Shown piece after piece: positions 11,611-25,639 of a DNA stretch of 64,000 nt. This stretch comes from Glebionis coronaria (Eukaryota; Streptophyta; Magnoliopsida; Asterales; Asteraceae). Each line of letters begins with the position of its first letter. Within the stretch, counting starts at the first letter, position 1. The stretch spans positions 203,604,271 through 203,668,270 of the forward strand of contig CM046875.1 in the NCBI GenBank assembly GCA_025667525.1, given 5' to 3'. The notes beneath the pieces are model-generated. The model saw only the letters and a program-made list of their open reading frames with translations, was not told the origin of the DNA and ran no database searches. The position numbers and the translations under genes are program-made.

Positions 11611-13789
11611 GTGCACAACCGCACAGAACGCGAAACTCAAGACCACAACATTGAACCGTCAAGTTCAAAGATGGTCCATGGAAATGTTTCTAGAGCAGAT
11701 ATGACAGTGGACACGACAATTGAAGAGTTGGAAATGTTACATGGACAAATGTTTGATGAATATTTCACGGGGGAGAAACATGTTTTATCAAAGTCTTCCA
11801 TTGTTACTCATGATAAGAATGATGATACCGATCATCGTCAACAAAGGGATACAACTTCATCTACTTCAACACGGGTTGCTGCAGATTTACCTCCTCAGAA
11901 TATCACATCAACAACCGCTCCAACAACATCCACAACTACTTTCATTGCTCCAGAGAACACAAATCAAGCAGACCGTGCATTAAATTACGAAGACGACTTT
12001 ATCAATCAATTCGATACACCAGTACATGAAACTGGAGAGTCTTCTACTCGACATGTAGATCTGTCAACTATGCATACATTTTACCAACGACATCCCTCAA
12101 CGTATCATTGGACCCAAGATCATCCTTTGGTTCAAGTAATTGGAAACCCTTCACAACCCGTTCGTACAAGACGACAACTTGAAACCGATGGCGATGTTTG
12201 TATGTTCGCACTCGTCGTGAGTACATCTGAACCAAAAAAACATCAAAGAAGCCATGGCTGATCATGCTTGGATTGAATAAATGACGGATGAACTTCAACA
12301 ATTTGAAAGACTTAAACTCTGGGAACTTGTTGACAGACCATTCGATGTAACACCGTTAAATCTTCGATGGATCTGGAAAAAAAAAGATGGATGAAGAAAA
12401 CACGATCATCAAGAACAAAGCTAGGCTAGTGGCTAAGGGGTATGGCCAGAAAGAGGGAATTGATTTTGAAGAATCATTTGCACCAGTTGCTCGTATGGAA
12501 GCAGTCAGGATTTCCCTTGCTTATGCTGCACATAAGGGATTCATCGTTTATCAAATGGACGTAAGACGGTGTTTCTTAACGGTCCTTTGAAGGAAGAAGT
12601 CTATGTCACACAGCCGGAAGGATTCGTCAATCCTCATTATCCTGACAAGGTGTATCGTCTCCACAAAGCACTTTATGGACTCAAGCAAGCTCCAAGGGCC
12701 TGGTACGACGAGCTCTTGAATTTCTGGTATCCAAAGGTTTCTCAAAAGGTTCCATTGATCTAACTTTGTTCACTTATAAATATGGGGATGAAATTTTGCT
12801 TGTGCAGTTTATGTTGATGACATTATTTTTGGGTCTACAAACCCAAATTTTTCAAAATATTTTGAAAAAGTAATGCACAACAAATTTGAAATGTCAATGA
12901 TGGGTGAACTAAAATTCTTTCTAGGAATTCAAATTCACCAATCCCCAAGTGATATCTTTATTAACCAAGCTAATTATTGTCAAGAGATAATCAAAAAGCA
13001 TGGTATGACCTCATGTGACCTCGTTGGGACACCATTGTCAACCACATCCTTAAATGTTGATTTGGGGGGAGATGTCCTAGATCAAACAAAATATCGTCCC
13101 ATGATCGGCTTACTCGTGTACTTAACAACAAGCTGACCAGATATATCACATGCTACGTGTTATTATGCACGATATCAAGCACGACCCACTGAAAAGCACC
13201 TCAAGGAGGTTAAACGGATCTTTCGGTACCTCAACAATACCATTCATTTGGGGCTCTTGTATCCGAGGGAAACTAGTTTCTTTATAACAGCCTTTTAAGA
13301 TTCTGATCATGCAATGTGTCTTGATACACGAAAAAGTACTTTTGGTGGTGCACAATTTCTAGGTCAAGATAAGCTCGTGGCATGGTCTTCCAAGAAGCAG
13401 GACTGCACGTCACTATCGTCAGCCGAAGCGGATTATGTCTCTATCTGTGTGTTGTGCTCAAGCTCTTTGGATTAGAACACAACTCACGGATTATGGCTTC
13501 TACTTTGATAAAGTACCTATGTACTGTGACTCAAAGTCTGCCATAGCCATCTCCTGCAATCTGGTACAGTATTCCCGCACGAAGCACATCGATGTCAAAT
13601 ATCACTTCATTAAAGAACAAGTTGAAAGGGGTATTGTTTGAACTATTCTTTGTTGGAACTGATCACCAATTAGCTGACTTGTTTACAAAAGCTCTTTCGA
13701 AAGAGAGGTTTGCGTATATAGTTAGGCAAAATGGTAAGAGATGTTTGACTCCAACAGAACTGGAGATTCTGTCAAAGAATCCTGCTTGA
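11611..13789 (+). pseudogene. Element B linker, reverse transcriptase and RNase H
   Basis: A Ser/Thr-rich linker (11611-12260) leads to RT. Visible RT parts: [25 protein letters not shown] cut into two frames near 12390, [26 protein letters not shown], and the catalytic YVDD at 12809-12820. Then come FEMSMMGELKFFLGIQI and the RNase H region (SSAEADYVSL near 13420, YCDSKSAIAIS, RTKHIDVKYHFIKEQ, ADLFTKALS). The end is the TGA after SKNPA at about 13789. At least six frame changes and several stops occur. It would copy the element RNA into cDNA. Confidence 0.9.
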
Positions 13790-16290
13790 TTCATCTATCA
13801 AACATCTACATGTAAATATTAATGGAAAAGCAAAATACAAAATTAAAAATATTTGAAAATCCAAAAATATTCTTCTTGACATGTCTTTTAGTATCGATAA
13901 CATAGACGTGCCTAGAAATGTCGCTCAATAACGACACGGATGTGTACATAAAGCTCTAATGAAAGTTGTAAATATTTTTCAGAACATGTCATTTCTATTT
14001 TTTAATAAAGGAAAACGTCTATTTTGGACAATTTTTTCAAACAACGGGTAGAGCAATCTATCTAGGGTTGAGCTTGTCACAAAACATTCAACATTTTGAG
14101 ATCAACACAATGGCCTTTAATCTCTTTCAGATTGCAACCCGGATTGATATTCACGTGGGGAGTGTATGATTTAGTGCGCTTACCCTCAGCAAAAGAAGAG
14201 AAATCTTCTTACACTTGAGTGGATTCGTCAAGACATTCAACGTCTAAGAACTCAAGTTTATGCTTTAGAAATACCATGTCGACAAAAATAAATGGTTTTC
14301 AAAAAGCGTTGAACACAATCTTTCATATCCTCGTAATGACAATTCAATTGGATCAATTTTTGAGGGGGAGCGTTCCAAAGATTGATGCTATTTAGACACA
14401 TTTTTTCTCCTAAAGTTTTTCAAGACTATTTTTCGTGATATATTTTAATCAAATTTGGTATCTCTAATATCAAATATTTTATATATTAGAGATAGGGGAG
14501 AAAATGTGATTAAAATGTGATCTATTTTGCAAGACTCAAGCACTTTAACTCTTACCCACATGTGCAAAACACTTCCGATTATCGATGCACATGTGAAGGG
14601 GGAGCATTTCTGAAACGACAAAACTATCAAGGTGTTAAATGTTTTTCAAACACTTTGTTTAGAATTTTGAATTGGTTTTATGGTTACAATCTCTTACCCA
14701 CAACATCTTTAATTCACGACGTTATTGGTGTCAAAAGGGTGGTTAGGTATAAGTCCTATGATCCAACCAAAATCGGAGGGATCTTACCAGGGATAATCCA
14801 GTAGATTATTAGAAGTCCTTAGGAAAGATGGAGTAGAATGTGAACATAGCTGAATGCAGACTAAGTACTTATGCTAGCACTGGAACAATCACAACAAGGT
14901 GCTAGTGATGATGTCTTGGTAAGCATTTAAGGGGTTGAAGAATGAAAAAGAAATGTACGGATAAATGGTGAAAAGAAATTAGCCCTCCATACAACTTAGG
15001 CTGAAATTGGGTCAACACATCATGAAGACTACACATCATGAACCCAGTGATGTAATGCACAAACCCTCCCCAGCTGACTCAGGCTTCTATCAAAAGAAGT
15101 TTGTTTTATTGTCACGGATATCAACACGACTTCTATTGACCTTCTCACTCCCAGATAGTTGATATTGAATATGTGGCATCTGCTCTAGCCTCTGACCACT
15201 AAAAGTGTACAAATCGAGTCTAGAACCAAGAGATCAATCAAATCTCGTTAAGATACACGGAATGACGATAAAGAGAGTCCTACGCTATATCCTTGTGATA
15301 TTGCTAGAACAGTCAGAGTGATATTACTTAGTATTCACAATGTTGAGTGGAAATCCTTCCAGTGTTAACTTCTAACGGCACTACGGTAGGTCATGTGTAA
15401 GATTCTTTTAGAATTGAACATGTGTAAACTGAAAAGCAACAGTGGTTTGATTCGGAATTGATTAAAACAAGTTTTAGGTTTCTATGCAATATCTTTATGA
15501 TCTTACCAGAACATCCAGAGTGATATTCATTAATATTCACAGTGACGAATGGAAATCCTTCTAGCGTCAACATCAAACAGCGCTACGATAGGTAACTTGC
15601 GAGATTCTTTATGAATCAAGCTTGTGTCAACTGGAAAGAAACAATGGTAAGATTCTTTTAGAATCAAACTTGTTCCATGAATTTGAATTGACGACTTTAA
15701 TCAAGCGGATATTTATCCAAGTGAATCACTCTTTATGTTTGCAGTCTTGCTTTGAGACGGTCGAGTAAAGAGAACGGCTAGTACAGCCGCGAAACCCTGT
15801 CAAGTAGGTTCTTAATTGAATCTACTTAATCACAGTTACGATATTTAATATCGCTTAACGGTCTTCCCCGACCGGAGGTAAAACGCTACCGGACGAATGT
15901 CAAAGCCATTCAGTCCGTGTTTATGTTTTGTCTCAAGAAGGTGGCATTACGGTGTACTCAGCAAAGTCAAAGATTCAAAACCACATACTCATGCCCAAAG
16001 ACATATTCAAAAATCAATAAAGCTAAAGACTTCCGCCACTCTGATGATCAAAGAAAGCTTTTAAGATAATGAATAGTGTGAGAATGTGGATGTAGACACA
16101 AGATCACAAGATGGTAAAGACAAGCCAATGATAATTTGAAGATCTCAAGATTAAAGAAAAAGACGAAAGACAACAAAGGCTCAAAGATCACAGCATGAAG
16201 GAACGAGACTACTATTACACGTTCAAGACTCACTTATGACGAGATTAGTAATCTCCATGGATCTCTAAATATTGAAGAGGAATGACCTCA
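13790..16290 (+). other. Element B 3' non-coding tail (2.5 kb)
   Basis: No recognisable protein. It holds two PPT-like motifs (TGAGGGGGAG at 14361-14370, GAAGGGGGAG at 14595-14604). Between them is a perfect 12-bp inverted repeat, TATCTCTAATAT/ATATTAGAGATA (14459-14494). A diverged tandem duplication of about 190 bp spans 15283-15660. Such long tails between pol and the 3' LTR are unusual for small copia elements but fit large-gag copia families. Confidence 0.7.
15283..15660 (+). repeat. Diverged tandem duplication, period about 190 bp
   Basis: The block starting near 15289 (TATCCTTGTGATATT ... GAGTGATATTAC ... GGAAATCCTTCCAG ... GTAAGATTCTTTTAGAAT) is repeated from about 15482 (ATATCTTTATGATCTT ... 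GAGTGATATTCAT ... GGAAATCCTTCTAG ... GCGAGATTCTTTATGAAT). A partial third copy of GTAAGATTCTTTTAGAATC lies at about 15648-15667. Confidence 0.7.
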
Positions 16291-16303
16291 CATTGGGGGA
16301 GAT
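16291..16303 (+). other. Polypurine tract of element B
   Basis: CATTGGGGGAGAT directly precedes the 3' LTR at 16304. This is the expected place of plus-strand priming. Confidence 0.85.
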
Positions 16304-16696
16304 TGTTAGCCTCAAAATATTGAGTCAAACAAGAATGTTCGGTCATAAGTTTTTATTGTAACATTTATTAGAACGTTGTAATAGTTAGTTATATAGTCGT
16401 GACATTACGGGCTTGATGGCTAGCTTAAAAGGCCTCTTTCAAGGTACTAAGCATGTATTCAAGCCCGACCCAAACAATATAGTCCATAAACAAGCCCACA
16501 TGTAAGGGGACTATAAATACCCTTCCTAGCATGTTAGGAAGGGTGTTGGTTGTTCATTTTTTCTAATCTAATCCTCTCTAAGTTTCACACATTCTCTTTC
16601 TTTTCTCTCTCTACTTTCTCTCTCTAGAATTCATCTAATTTCATCTATCTTTCTTCTTTATTTCTTGTTTAATCATCACTAAAATATGGGACAACA
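16304..16696 (+). repeat. Element B 3' LTR (393 bp)
   Basis: Matches the 5' LTR at 4849-5240. It is followed by the target duplication CAAAC at 16697-16701. The TATA-adjacent hairpin (16519-16544) has perfect 10-bp arms. Confidence 0.93.
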
Positions 16697-17161
16697 CAAA
16701 CTTAGATCGGTTTAGCTTTGTATTAACGAGATTAGATCAAGTATAATACATAGAAAAACTTTCTGTTTGAAACAATGTAAGTATTATGCATAATTAATAC
16801 TTAGAACAAAGAACAACCAATATACCAAACTTTCAACTTTGATTTATGATAATCACGATGTACAATACTATTGAAAGTGTTATCTCAACAATAAACCCTA
16901 AGGCCTCCTTTTATAGATACAAGGAGCCTTGTACATAAAGCTATGTGTCAACTATTCTAGGAAGATATCAAACAAATAAACATAAGAAATAAAATATTCG
17001 AATATATCTTCCTAACTTATACAAACGTAGTGACTTAACAGCTAATGACTTTTAACAGTGGCTTGATTTTCTATTGTCAGCGTCTTGTTTGTCAACGGCT
17101 TGATTACTCTTGTCAGCGTCTTGATTCCCTTTGTCAGCGTCTAGATAATTTATTCCCAACG
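16697..17161 (-). repeat. 5' LTR of element A, larger part (rest at 4835-4848)
   Basis: This is the other half of the A LTR, separated by element B; CAAAC at 16697-16701 is the target duplication. The minus strand carries a TATA box (TATAAAAGG, about 16907-16915). The outer end is uncertain. I prefer 17161, where the minus strand reads CGTTGGGAATAAATT, close to the TGTTAGGAATAATAT start of the solo LTR. TGTTAAGTC at 17040 is the alternative. Between 17065 and 17150 lies an irregular tandem repeat of about 24 bp built on TTGTCAGCGTCTTGATT. Confidence 0.65.
16900..16930 (-). promoter_or_regulatory. TATA box with surrounding inverted repeat, element A LTR
   Basis: On the minus strand AAGGCTCCTT and AAGGAGGCCTT (one bulged G) flank GTATCTATAA, so the TATA box overlaps the loop. 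This is the same layout as in the solo LTR at 3216-3249. Confidence 0.5.
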
Positions 17162-17166
17162 AATGA

Positions 17167-18322
17167 AATCTTTCTTAAGCATTAGCATACTCCACGTCGG
17201 CATTAGGATCTTCCTCGAATACTCCTCCTCCCAAAGCATAAACTCTTCCACGAGACTCTTCACCATTAGCTTGCTCTTCTTGCCTCAATTCTTTTGACAT
17301 TCATTCATATAGTGTCCCTTCTGCCCACACCCATAGCATGTGATGTGTGCATTCGGGTTTGGTCCTCTTTGATTTCTAGCAGTAGCAGCTGACCTACAAT
17401 CCCTAACAATGTGTCCAATCTTTCCACAATTGTGTCACTTTACTGTACATGCACCAGTGTGATGCAGCATGCACTTCCCACAATAAGGTGGATTTCCAAC
17501 ATACCCCTTTTTATCATTCCCATTCCCAGCAATGTAGGCTCTTGTGTTACCATTCCTTTTGTTTGGTTGCTGCACGTAGTTATTCCTACGATCTTCTTCC
17601 CATTTTCTCTTATTCTCAGCAGATCTTGCAGCACTAGAACGAACCACTTGATCCATCAAGTTATTAGTCATTCTCACAACATCACTTAGTTGTTTTGGCT
17701 CATAGGAAGTCACATGCCCTTGTATACTACATGGCAATCCCCAAATGAATCTTTCAATCTTCTTTTCCTTGTCACACACCATTCTCGGACACAATACTCA
17801 CAATTCTTGAAATCTCCTAATGTATGCAACAATTTCATTTCCTTTCACAGTTAAGTCCCACAATTCAATCTCTATTTTATGAATTTCATTCTTTGGACAA
17901 TACTCCTTTTTCATCAGCTTCTTCAAATCTGACCAACTCGTAGCATAAGCATTGTCAATTCCGCTAGTTTGAACATATGAACTCCACCATGTCAAAGCTC
18001 CGGTGGTCAAAGTACAAGTGGCAAACTTTACTTGATCCCCAACACCACAACCACTGATTCGATACATTGAATCCATCTTCTCTATCCATCTAGCAAAACC
18101 AATAGCTCCCTCGGTACGATCAAAACTCAATGGCTCACAGTGTTTAAAATCCTTGTAGATGCACTCCCTAGCAGGTCTTGGAGCAACAGCAGTAGGCGCA
18201 TTTGCATTGTTCGCATTCCCTTCGCCTTGAGTGGCTTAGAAAGCAGCCATAGTAGCAGCAACTCTTTGGGTGATAAGCTTCTCGAGTTCCGCATCAGATA
18301 ATCTAGCACGAGTGTTCACCAT
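17167..18322 (-). pseudogene. Ty3/gypsy element C gag (Tekay/Del-like), broken
   Basis: It starts at the ATG at 18322 (MVNTRARLSDAELEKLITQR), the usual N-terminus of Del/Tekay gag in this plant group. A stop lies near 18240. The retrotransposon gag domain spans about 18130-17640 (GFARWIEKMDSMYRISGC, TLTTGALTWWSSY, WSDLKKLMKKEYCPKNE, IERFIWGLP), with a stop near 17800. Three zinc-knuckle motifs follow at about 17500-17310: CGKCMLHHTGAC, a broken HNCGKIGHIVRDC, and CYGCGQKGHYMNEC. The frame ends at the insertion of element A near 17162. Protease and pol of C must lie beyond the left edge. The protein is capsid/nucleocapsid. Confidence 0.85.
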
Positions 18323-18700
18323 TCAAAGACAAGATAATATGACAGACGGTAAGATATCACATACAGTAAATACAATAAAGTATCATGATAGTGCAAATAA
18401 TCAACATGCTAGCCAAATGAACCTCATAAGTAACATGAATGCATTATATCACATCAAATAGTCAACAAAGAACTTTCATTTCACCGAATGATTATATAAG
18501 TACGCTATATACGGCAGTTGTAGGGTATGCATGCAAAATAGTAACCATATATAGAAATTGAAAGCATGCATCGTATAACGAATACGCATGCATAGTATAT
18601 ACGTATATCATACATATATCATGTAATACTTACCAAGTAGCACAGAAGCACATATCGGTTATAGTCTAGGCCTAAAATGCAAACCTAGTTCCATATAACC

Positions 18701-18715
18701 ATGGCTTTGATACCA
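18701..18715 (-). other. Primer-binding site of element C (tRNA-iMet)
   Basis: The minus strand reads TGGTATCAAAGCCAT, the standard Del/Tekay PBS. It lies 3 nt inside the LTR end (GGGGGTGTTACA on the minus strand, 18719-18730). Confidence 0.85.
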
Positions 18716-18718
18716 ATC

Positions 18719-21050
<2,332 letters not shown>

Positions 21051-21404
21051 GTACTCACTTAGCGAAATGAAGCACTCATCATCATGCTTATCCGAGAGCT
21101 TGATCCAAGAGAACGACCTCTTTGCCAAAAAACCACAATGCAGACTCCAAATAATCATATAGTCAATTACCTGAGAATACATGCTTAATACGATCAACAT
21201 AAAGTTGGTGAGTTCATAAGTTTCATTAAAAAGTTTATGACACTTCAAAAGTTTATAAAGTCCACTACAAAAAGTAGTATTGTAAAAGCGTCTAGAAATT
21301 CAGAGTTTCGCATAAAAACAATGCTTACCACCAAGTTCAGTCATATATTAACATTTAGGCAAAAGCATTACAGCCAACACAAAATAATTCAATTCATAAT
21401 CAAG

Positions 21405-21640
21405 ATTTATATCAACATCACATGCAAGATTCATATCAAGATCACAAGCACAATTCATATCAAGATCACATATAAAAAGCATATCAAGATCATAATAAGA
21501 TTCACAATCAATATCATACAAGATCATAGCAAGATTCACAATCAAGATCATAGCAATATTCAATTCAAGGTCAATACAAGATCATATCAAGATTCATAGT
21601 GTAGATCAATACAAGATCATAGCCAAAATTCACATTCAAG
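21405..21640. repeat. Short tandem array of TCAAGATCA/ATTCATA units
   Basis: Degenerate units of about 20-24 bp (ATTCATATCAAGATCACA variants) run in tandem. Related arrays occur at 31955-32045 and 33803-33995 in the third LTR-like copy. Confidence 0.75.
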
Positions 21641-21732
21641 ATTAATTATACCGCAAACAAAATATTTTAAAGCATATGAATCCCATTATAGGAGGTAAAT
21701 CATGTGAAGTTTAGAAGCATATGAGTCCATTA

Positions 21733-24700
21733 TGTAAAACCTTTGGTTTTCATGTTTTGTAATAACATCATTGTACACGTCATCTAATGAGTTATATTAT
21801 ATATTAACACCTTTGCATGAAAACTTCATATCATCACTTGCATCATGCATGAGCATTCACACATTTGATCACGAGAACTATATATATACTATAACATGAT
21901 TATGAATATTCAATCACTTGGCCACATAAACTTTGAACATTTTATCGTGATTGTGAGTATTCAATTATGTGATCACAGGAACATTACGTATGACTACATT
22001 TTATATGAGCATACAACTATAAAATTGATCACTTAGGTGACTATTAAGTCACCTAGATTACATGAGCATATGCATACATCATTTTAGGTTTATAAAAATC
22101 TAAAACCATGATCACAATTAATAATATTTACCAAGTACTTACATTCACTACAAAATATATGTTTATATATTTTCAATACACTATAAGTGACTCTATGAGT
22201 CAATGAAAGCCAACATTTCACATTTCAACTTTACACTTGAAAAATATTACTACATTGTATTAAGTGTCTTATATTATGCTTCATTAAAACTATATGTTTA
22301 TTAACTACTACTTATGCTTTCACCACAAACCCTAAAACTTAACCAAATCACCCTAGAATTAAACCTACACTTACATGATCTTACCTAGACCATTAGTAAC
22401 TCTACCAATTCACCAAAATCAAACACAAAACCCTCTTAAACAATACTTCTAGCCGAATACCTTATATATTATACTTAAACTATATAAAACCTATTTACAC
22501 TACACTTATCATTGAATTACACTTGTACAACAATACCTCATTAAAACATACACTATTTTGGACATCCCATGTCCCCTTGACTTCCCCTAGGAGACGGCTA
22601 AAACAAAACACAAGAGGCAAGTGTACTAGGTTAGCATTTAAGGTTTATTACCTTTGTAATCTTACCTAGGATCTTAAGTGTACCATGTTGATATCTTAGC
22701 TTGATATTTCCTCTCTTAAGTGTACCATGTTGATATCTTAGCTTGATATTTCCTCTCTCTTTGTGTGTCCTAAACCGAACCACAACCTCCCTCATTCTCA
22801 CTTGGTTTTAACTAACTCACAAACACATTTGCTCCATATTCTCCTCTCTCACTCTCGGATAGATTAAAACACACACTTACAAACACATTCAATACCAAAT
22901 CTTGGTCTCAAGGCTCATTTAGTTTAGCATTCATTGCTACTACACCAATCTTGGGCAACAAGGCAAACCTAGAAATCATAAGTCTCGGCCAAGAACCATT
23001 CATGTATATCTTTGTGTTCAAGGACTTCCTAGCTAGTTTTCATCTTTAGTAACCATCTTTATCAACAACTATGTGTTTTTCAACCTTCATTTTCATTATC
23101 ACTCCTTTACAAACTCATAAAAACACTAGCATGAACACTTATACTAGTAAACCTATGAAAACCATGACAAGAACCTCATGCACACGTAAAATACTTGATG
23201 AGTCAAACCCTAGATAAATCTATAGGTCACGACATGTATTTATTTTGTAAGAGGTATATTTAGTTTGAATCTAGTATACTAATGTAAACCTCACTTAAAC
23301 CTAGGAACGAACCTAGAAAACTGGTAGTCTCAATCTTGCCAAAACCCTAAATGAACTAAGCTTAATAATCTAGATAAATAAGCCTTGAATATAAGCCTAT
23401 AAGCCACGAAATCAATAAGCCCAAAAGCCCATAACTCGCTGCTTATTTATAAGTCGTGTATAAATACAAGCCCACTAGGCCCAATAGTTTAGTTAGCTTA
23501 TTTTGGATTGAAATAAGTGTTTAGATAATTTTCATAAGCTTAGTTAAGCCCAAAGAATAAGCACACTAAAGCCCACATCAAACCGAACCCTTATTGGGCT
23601 TGGTAAGCCCATTAACCTAATGACACACTATTTATGAACTTTTTGTGCCAAAAATGTAACTATGTGAAAGTATAGGTCTATTTGTAAATTCATAAAACCA
23701 CTTAAATGATATTCGAGAGTTTTGTTAAGTCTAGGGGTTATTTGGTAATTTATCGAAAGTTAAAGGGTGTAATAATCATAACCGAAACTTAAATAAAACC
23801 ACAAGGACCATTTTCGCCACTTTATGAAACCTGAACGAGCCCTAGATAATCCACTTGGTGTCTTTTATTAAATTTCGAGACTTCAAGGACCATTTATGCC
23901 ATTTATCAAACTTTAAGCAAGCCCTAGGGACTTGCTTTGCAATTAACCGAATATTTACAAACCCTAGGGGCTGTTGTGTCAATTGTCAAAAGTTAAATAA
24001 GCCCTATGGGCAGTTTTTGAAACTATGTTAACGGATAAGGACTAACTTTGCAATAAAACTTAACGGATGAACCCCTAGGGGTGTTTTCTGCCATATGTTG
24101 ATTCTATTACAAGCCATAGGGGCTGTTTGGAAACTTCCTTTTGTTGTGAGGACCTAAGTGCAATTTAATTTAAGTTATTATGTTTATTTAATGAAATAAA
24201 CAAAAAGGATTTATTAAGGAACGTGTGTAAGCCAAAGGATTAATTTTGAACATTTGAAACTCAAGGACATTTTGTGAAACATTATATTTACATGTCTTAA
24301 TTAAAAAAATTATTTATTTAATTAGTTATATTGTTATAGTTAAGACAAGGTAAATACATTTTAATAAACTAAACGTGTACGTGTTTCGATAACTTACTAA
24401 TAGTTTAACACTTAAAATGGTAATACTTAATAAATCTGTGATCATGCATTTTTCTCAGCTACAATTAAATGTGTATTTTATTTGTGCATTTACTGAGATA
24501 CACATAAATTACTTAGGTAACTCCACTGCTTCGTGATCTTAAACCGTGCCAGTCTACTCAATGACTTTATCACTAGTGCATCACCAATAAGGTGAGTTCA
24601 TGGCCCCATATTTTACATCTTTTATAACTGGGGAAGAAAACATACTAATTATTGTATATGCAACCATTTAACGGGTCCGCAACTAACTTACTGCCTATTG

Positions 24701-25316
24701 TTTGCCCTATTTCCGTGGACTATAATAGTTAATTATGTAGCGTGAAATGTTATAAATAGATCTATTTGGGGATTGACAATCCCAGTCTGCGTGAGTAGCT
24801 CTCACCTAGCCTTGGCGAAGGCCACCAGACTTATATACATTTTTGGACTAAAGGGGTACTTCTCAGGAACGATCTACATAGGCTTCTGATCACTTGTCTA
24901 GCTTCTATTATAGGGCAATAGGAACTACTATAGTATTAAGTTTGGAGCTCTACTACTTTCGTGGTGTTTTGCATATCAGTACTTTTACTTATAAACTAAA
25001 CTTGTGAATTCACCAACTTCGTGTTGACCCCCACATTTTACTTTTTATGTTTTCTCAGGAAAATAAGCAGGTTCATGTGCACTTGGATTTCCAGCATCAT
25101 AGGAAGCATCATGTTTACCATCGGGCTGGGATATTACTTTGAATACAATATTAAATGTTGATTTTCAGACAATTTAATTAATCTGCACAATTTAATTTAT
25201 GTAATATGTTTTAATGACATTTATGATCATTGCTCTATATACTGTGTGCTATCGATCCACCAAAGTAACACCCCATGTACTATTCTGATGCATTTGACCA
25301 CTTTATGGGTGTTACA
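21733..25316 (+). mobile_element. Solo Del/Tekay-type LTR (3.58 kb)
   Basis: A perfect target duplication CATTA (21728-21732, 25317-25321) surrounds a segment that begins TGTAAAACC and ends ATGGGTGTTACA, the characteristic Del/Tekay ends (one base of the TGTAACACC start changed). No coding domains and no PBS inside, so it is a solo LTR. The GGTGTTACA end is on the plus strand, which sets the orientation. It holds a perfect 42-bp tandem duplication (22672-22755) and a series of AGGGACTATTTTGCAA-like lines (23690-24300). Confidence 0.75.
22672..22755. repeat. Perfect 42-bp tandem duplication
   Basis: The unit begins TCTTAAGTGTACCATG and ends GATATTTCCTC (22672-22713). It is repeated without change at 22714-22755, which suggests a recent slip. 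Confidence 0.95.
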
Positions 25317-25354
25317 CATTAAACAATGGCAAGCATATAAAGTTTATAAGCATT

Positions 25355-25639
25355 TGTGGATTTGCTTTTATCTAATCCGGTGGTCTAGGTGGATGGTGGA
25401 AGGTGGTAGCCATTGTTGAGAGAGAGAGAGAAGAGAGGTTGTGTGTGAAAGAAAGAAAAGATATATTAAAACACAAATGGAAACACAAGCAACACCCCTC
25501 CTTGGAAGTCTATGAGGGGTATATATAGCCACACACCATACACTTAACTATACATTGAACTTAGTCTAGTCTAAGCGTGTGTGACTATGATAACTAATGT
25601 GAATTCTTAAATGTCGTCACATAAAGTGAATTTCCAACA
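25355..25639 (-). repeat. 3' LTR of the non-autonomous element
   Basis: 285 bp, near-identical to 28796-29080. On the minus strand the TATA box (CTATATATA, 25520-25528) is followed at once by arms ACCCCTC/GAGGGGT (25494-25520). Confidence 0.9.

Larger units (their letters stand above)
4849..16696 (+). mobile_element. Ty1/copia element B, plus strand, complete but dead (11.8 kb)
   Basis: LTRs 4849-5240 and 16304-16696 both begin TGTTAGCCTC and end GGGACAACA. The target duplication CAAAC (4844-4848, 16697-16701) is perfect. Order: LTR, PBS, leader, gag, PR, INT, RT, RNase H (ending at 13789), a 2.5-kb non-coding tail, PPT, LTR. The two LTRs differ at about 11 of the first 180 positions I compared by eye. 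Gag is unusually long (about 4.2 kb with a coiled-coil-rich part), as in the large-gag copia elements of Asteraceae. Many frame changes and stops make the copy non-functional. It is inserted in the 5' LTR of element A. Confidence 0.93.
1..17161 (-). mobile_element. Ty1/copia element A, minus strand, interrupted and running off the left edge
   Basis: Read on the minus strand from right to left: 5' LTR (17161-16702, then 4848-4835), primer-binding site (4832-4821), gag (from 4753), protease motif (about 1345), GAG-pre-integrase and integrase (to position 1). Reverse transcriptase, RNase H and the 3' LTR lie outside the window. The 5' LTR is split by element B, 14 bp from its inner end, and gag carries a solo LTR at 2984-3516. 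The domain order PR-INT before RT is that of Ty1/copia. Stops and frameshifts run through gag and integrase, so the copy is dead. To its right lies gag of gypsy element C, so A inserted into C. Confidence 0.85.

Noticed and set aside
17039..17040. TG at 17040 as outer end of the element A LTR
   Set aside because: Kept only as an alternative. The stretch to 17161 starts like the related solo LTR (TTGGGAATAAATT against TTAGGAATAATAT), which is the better match.
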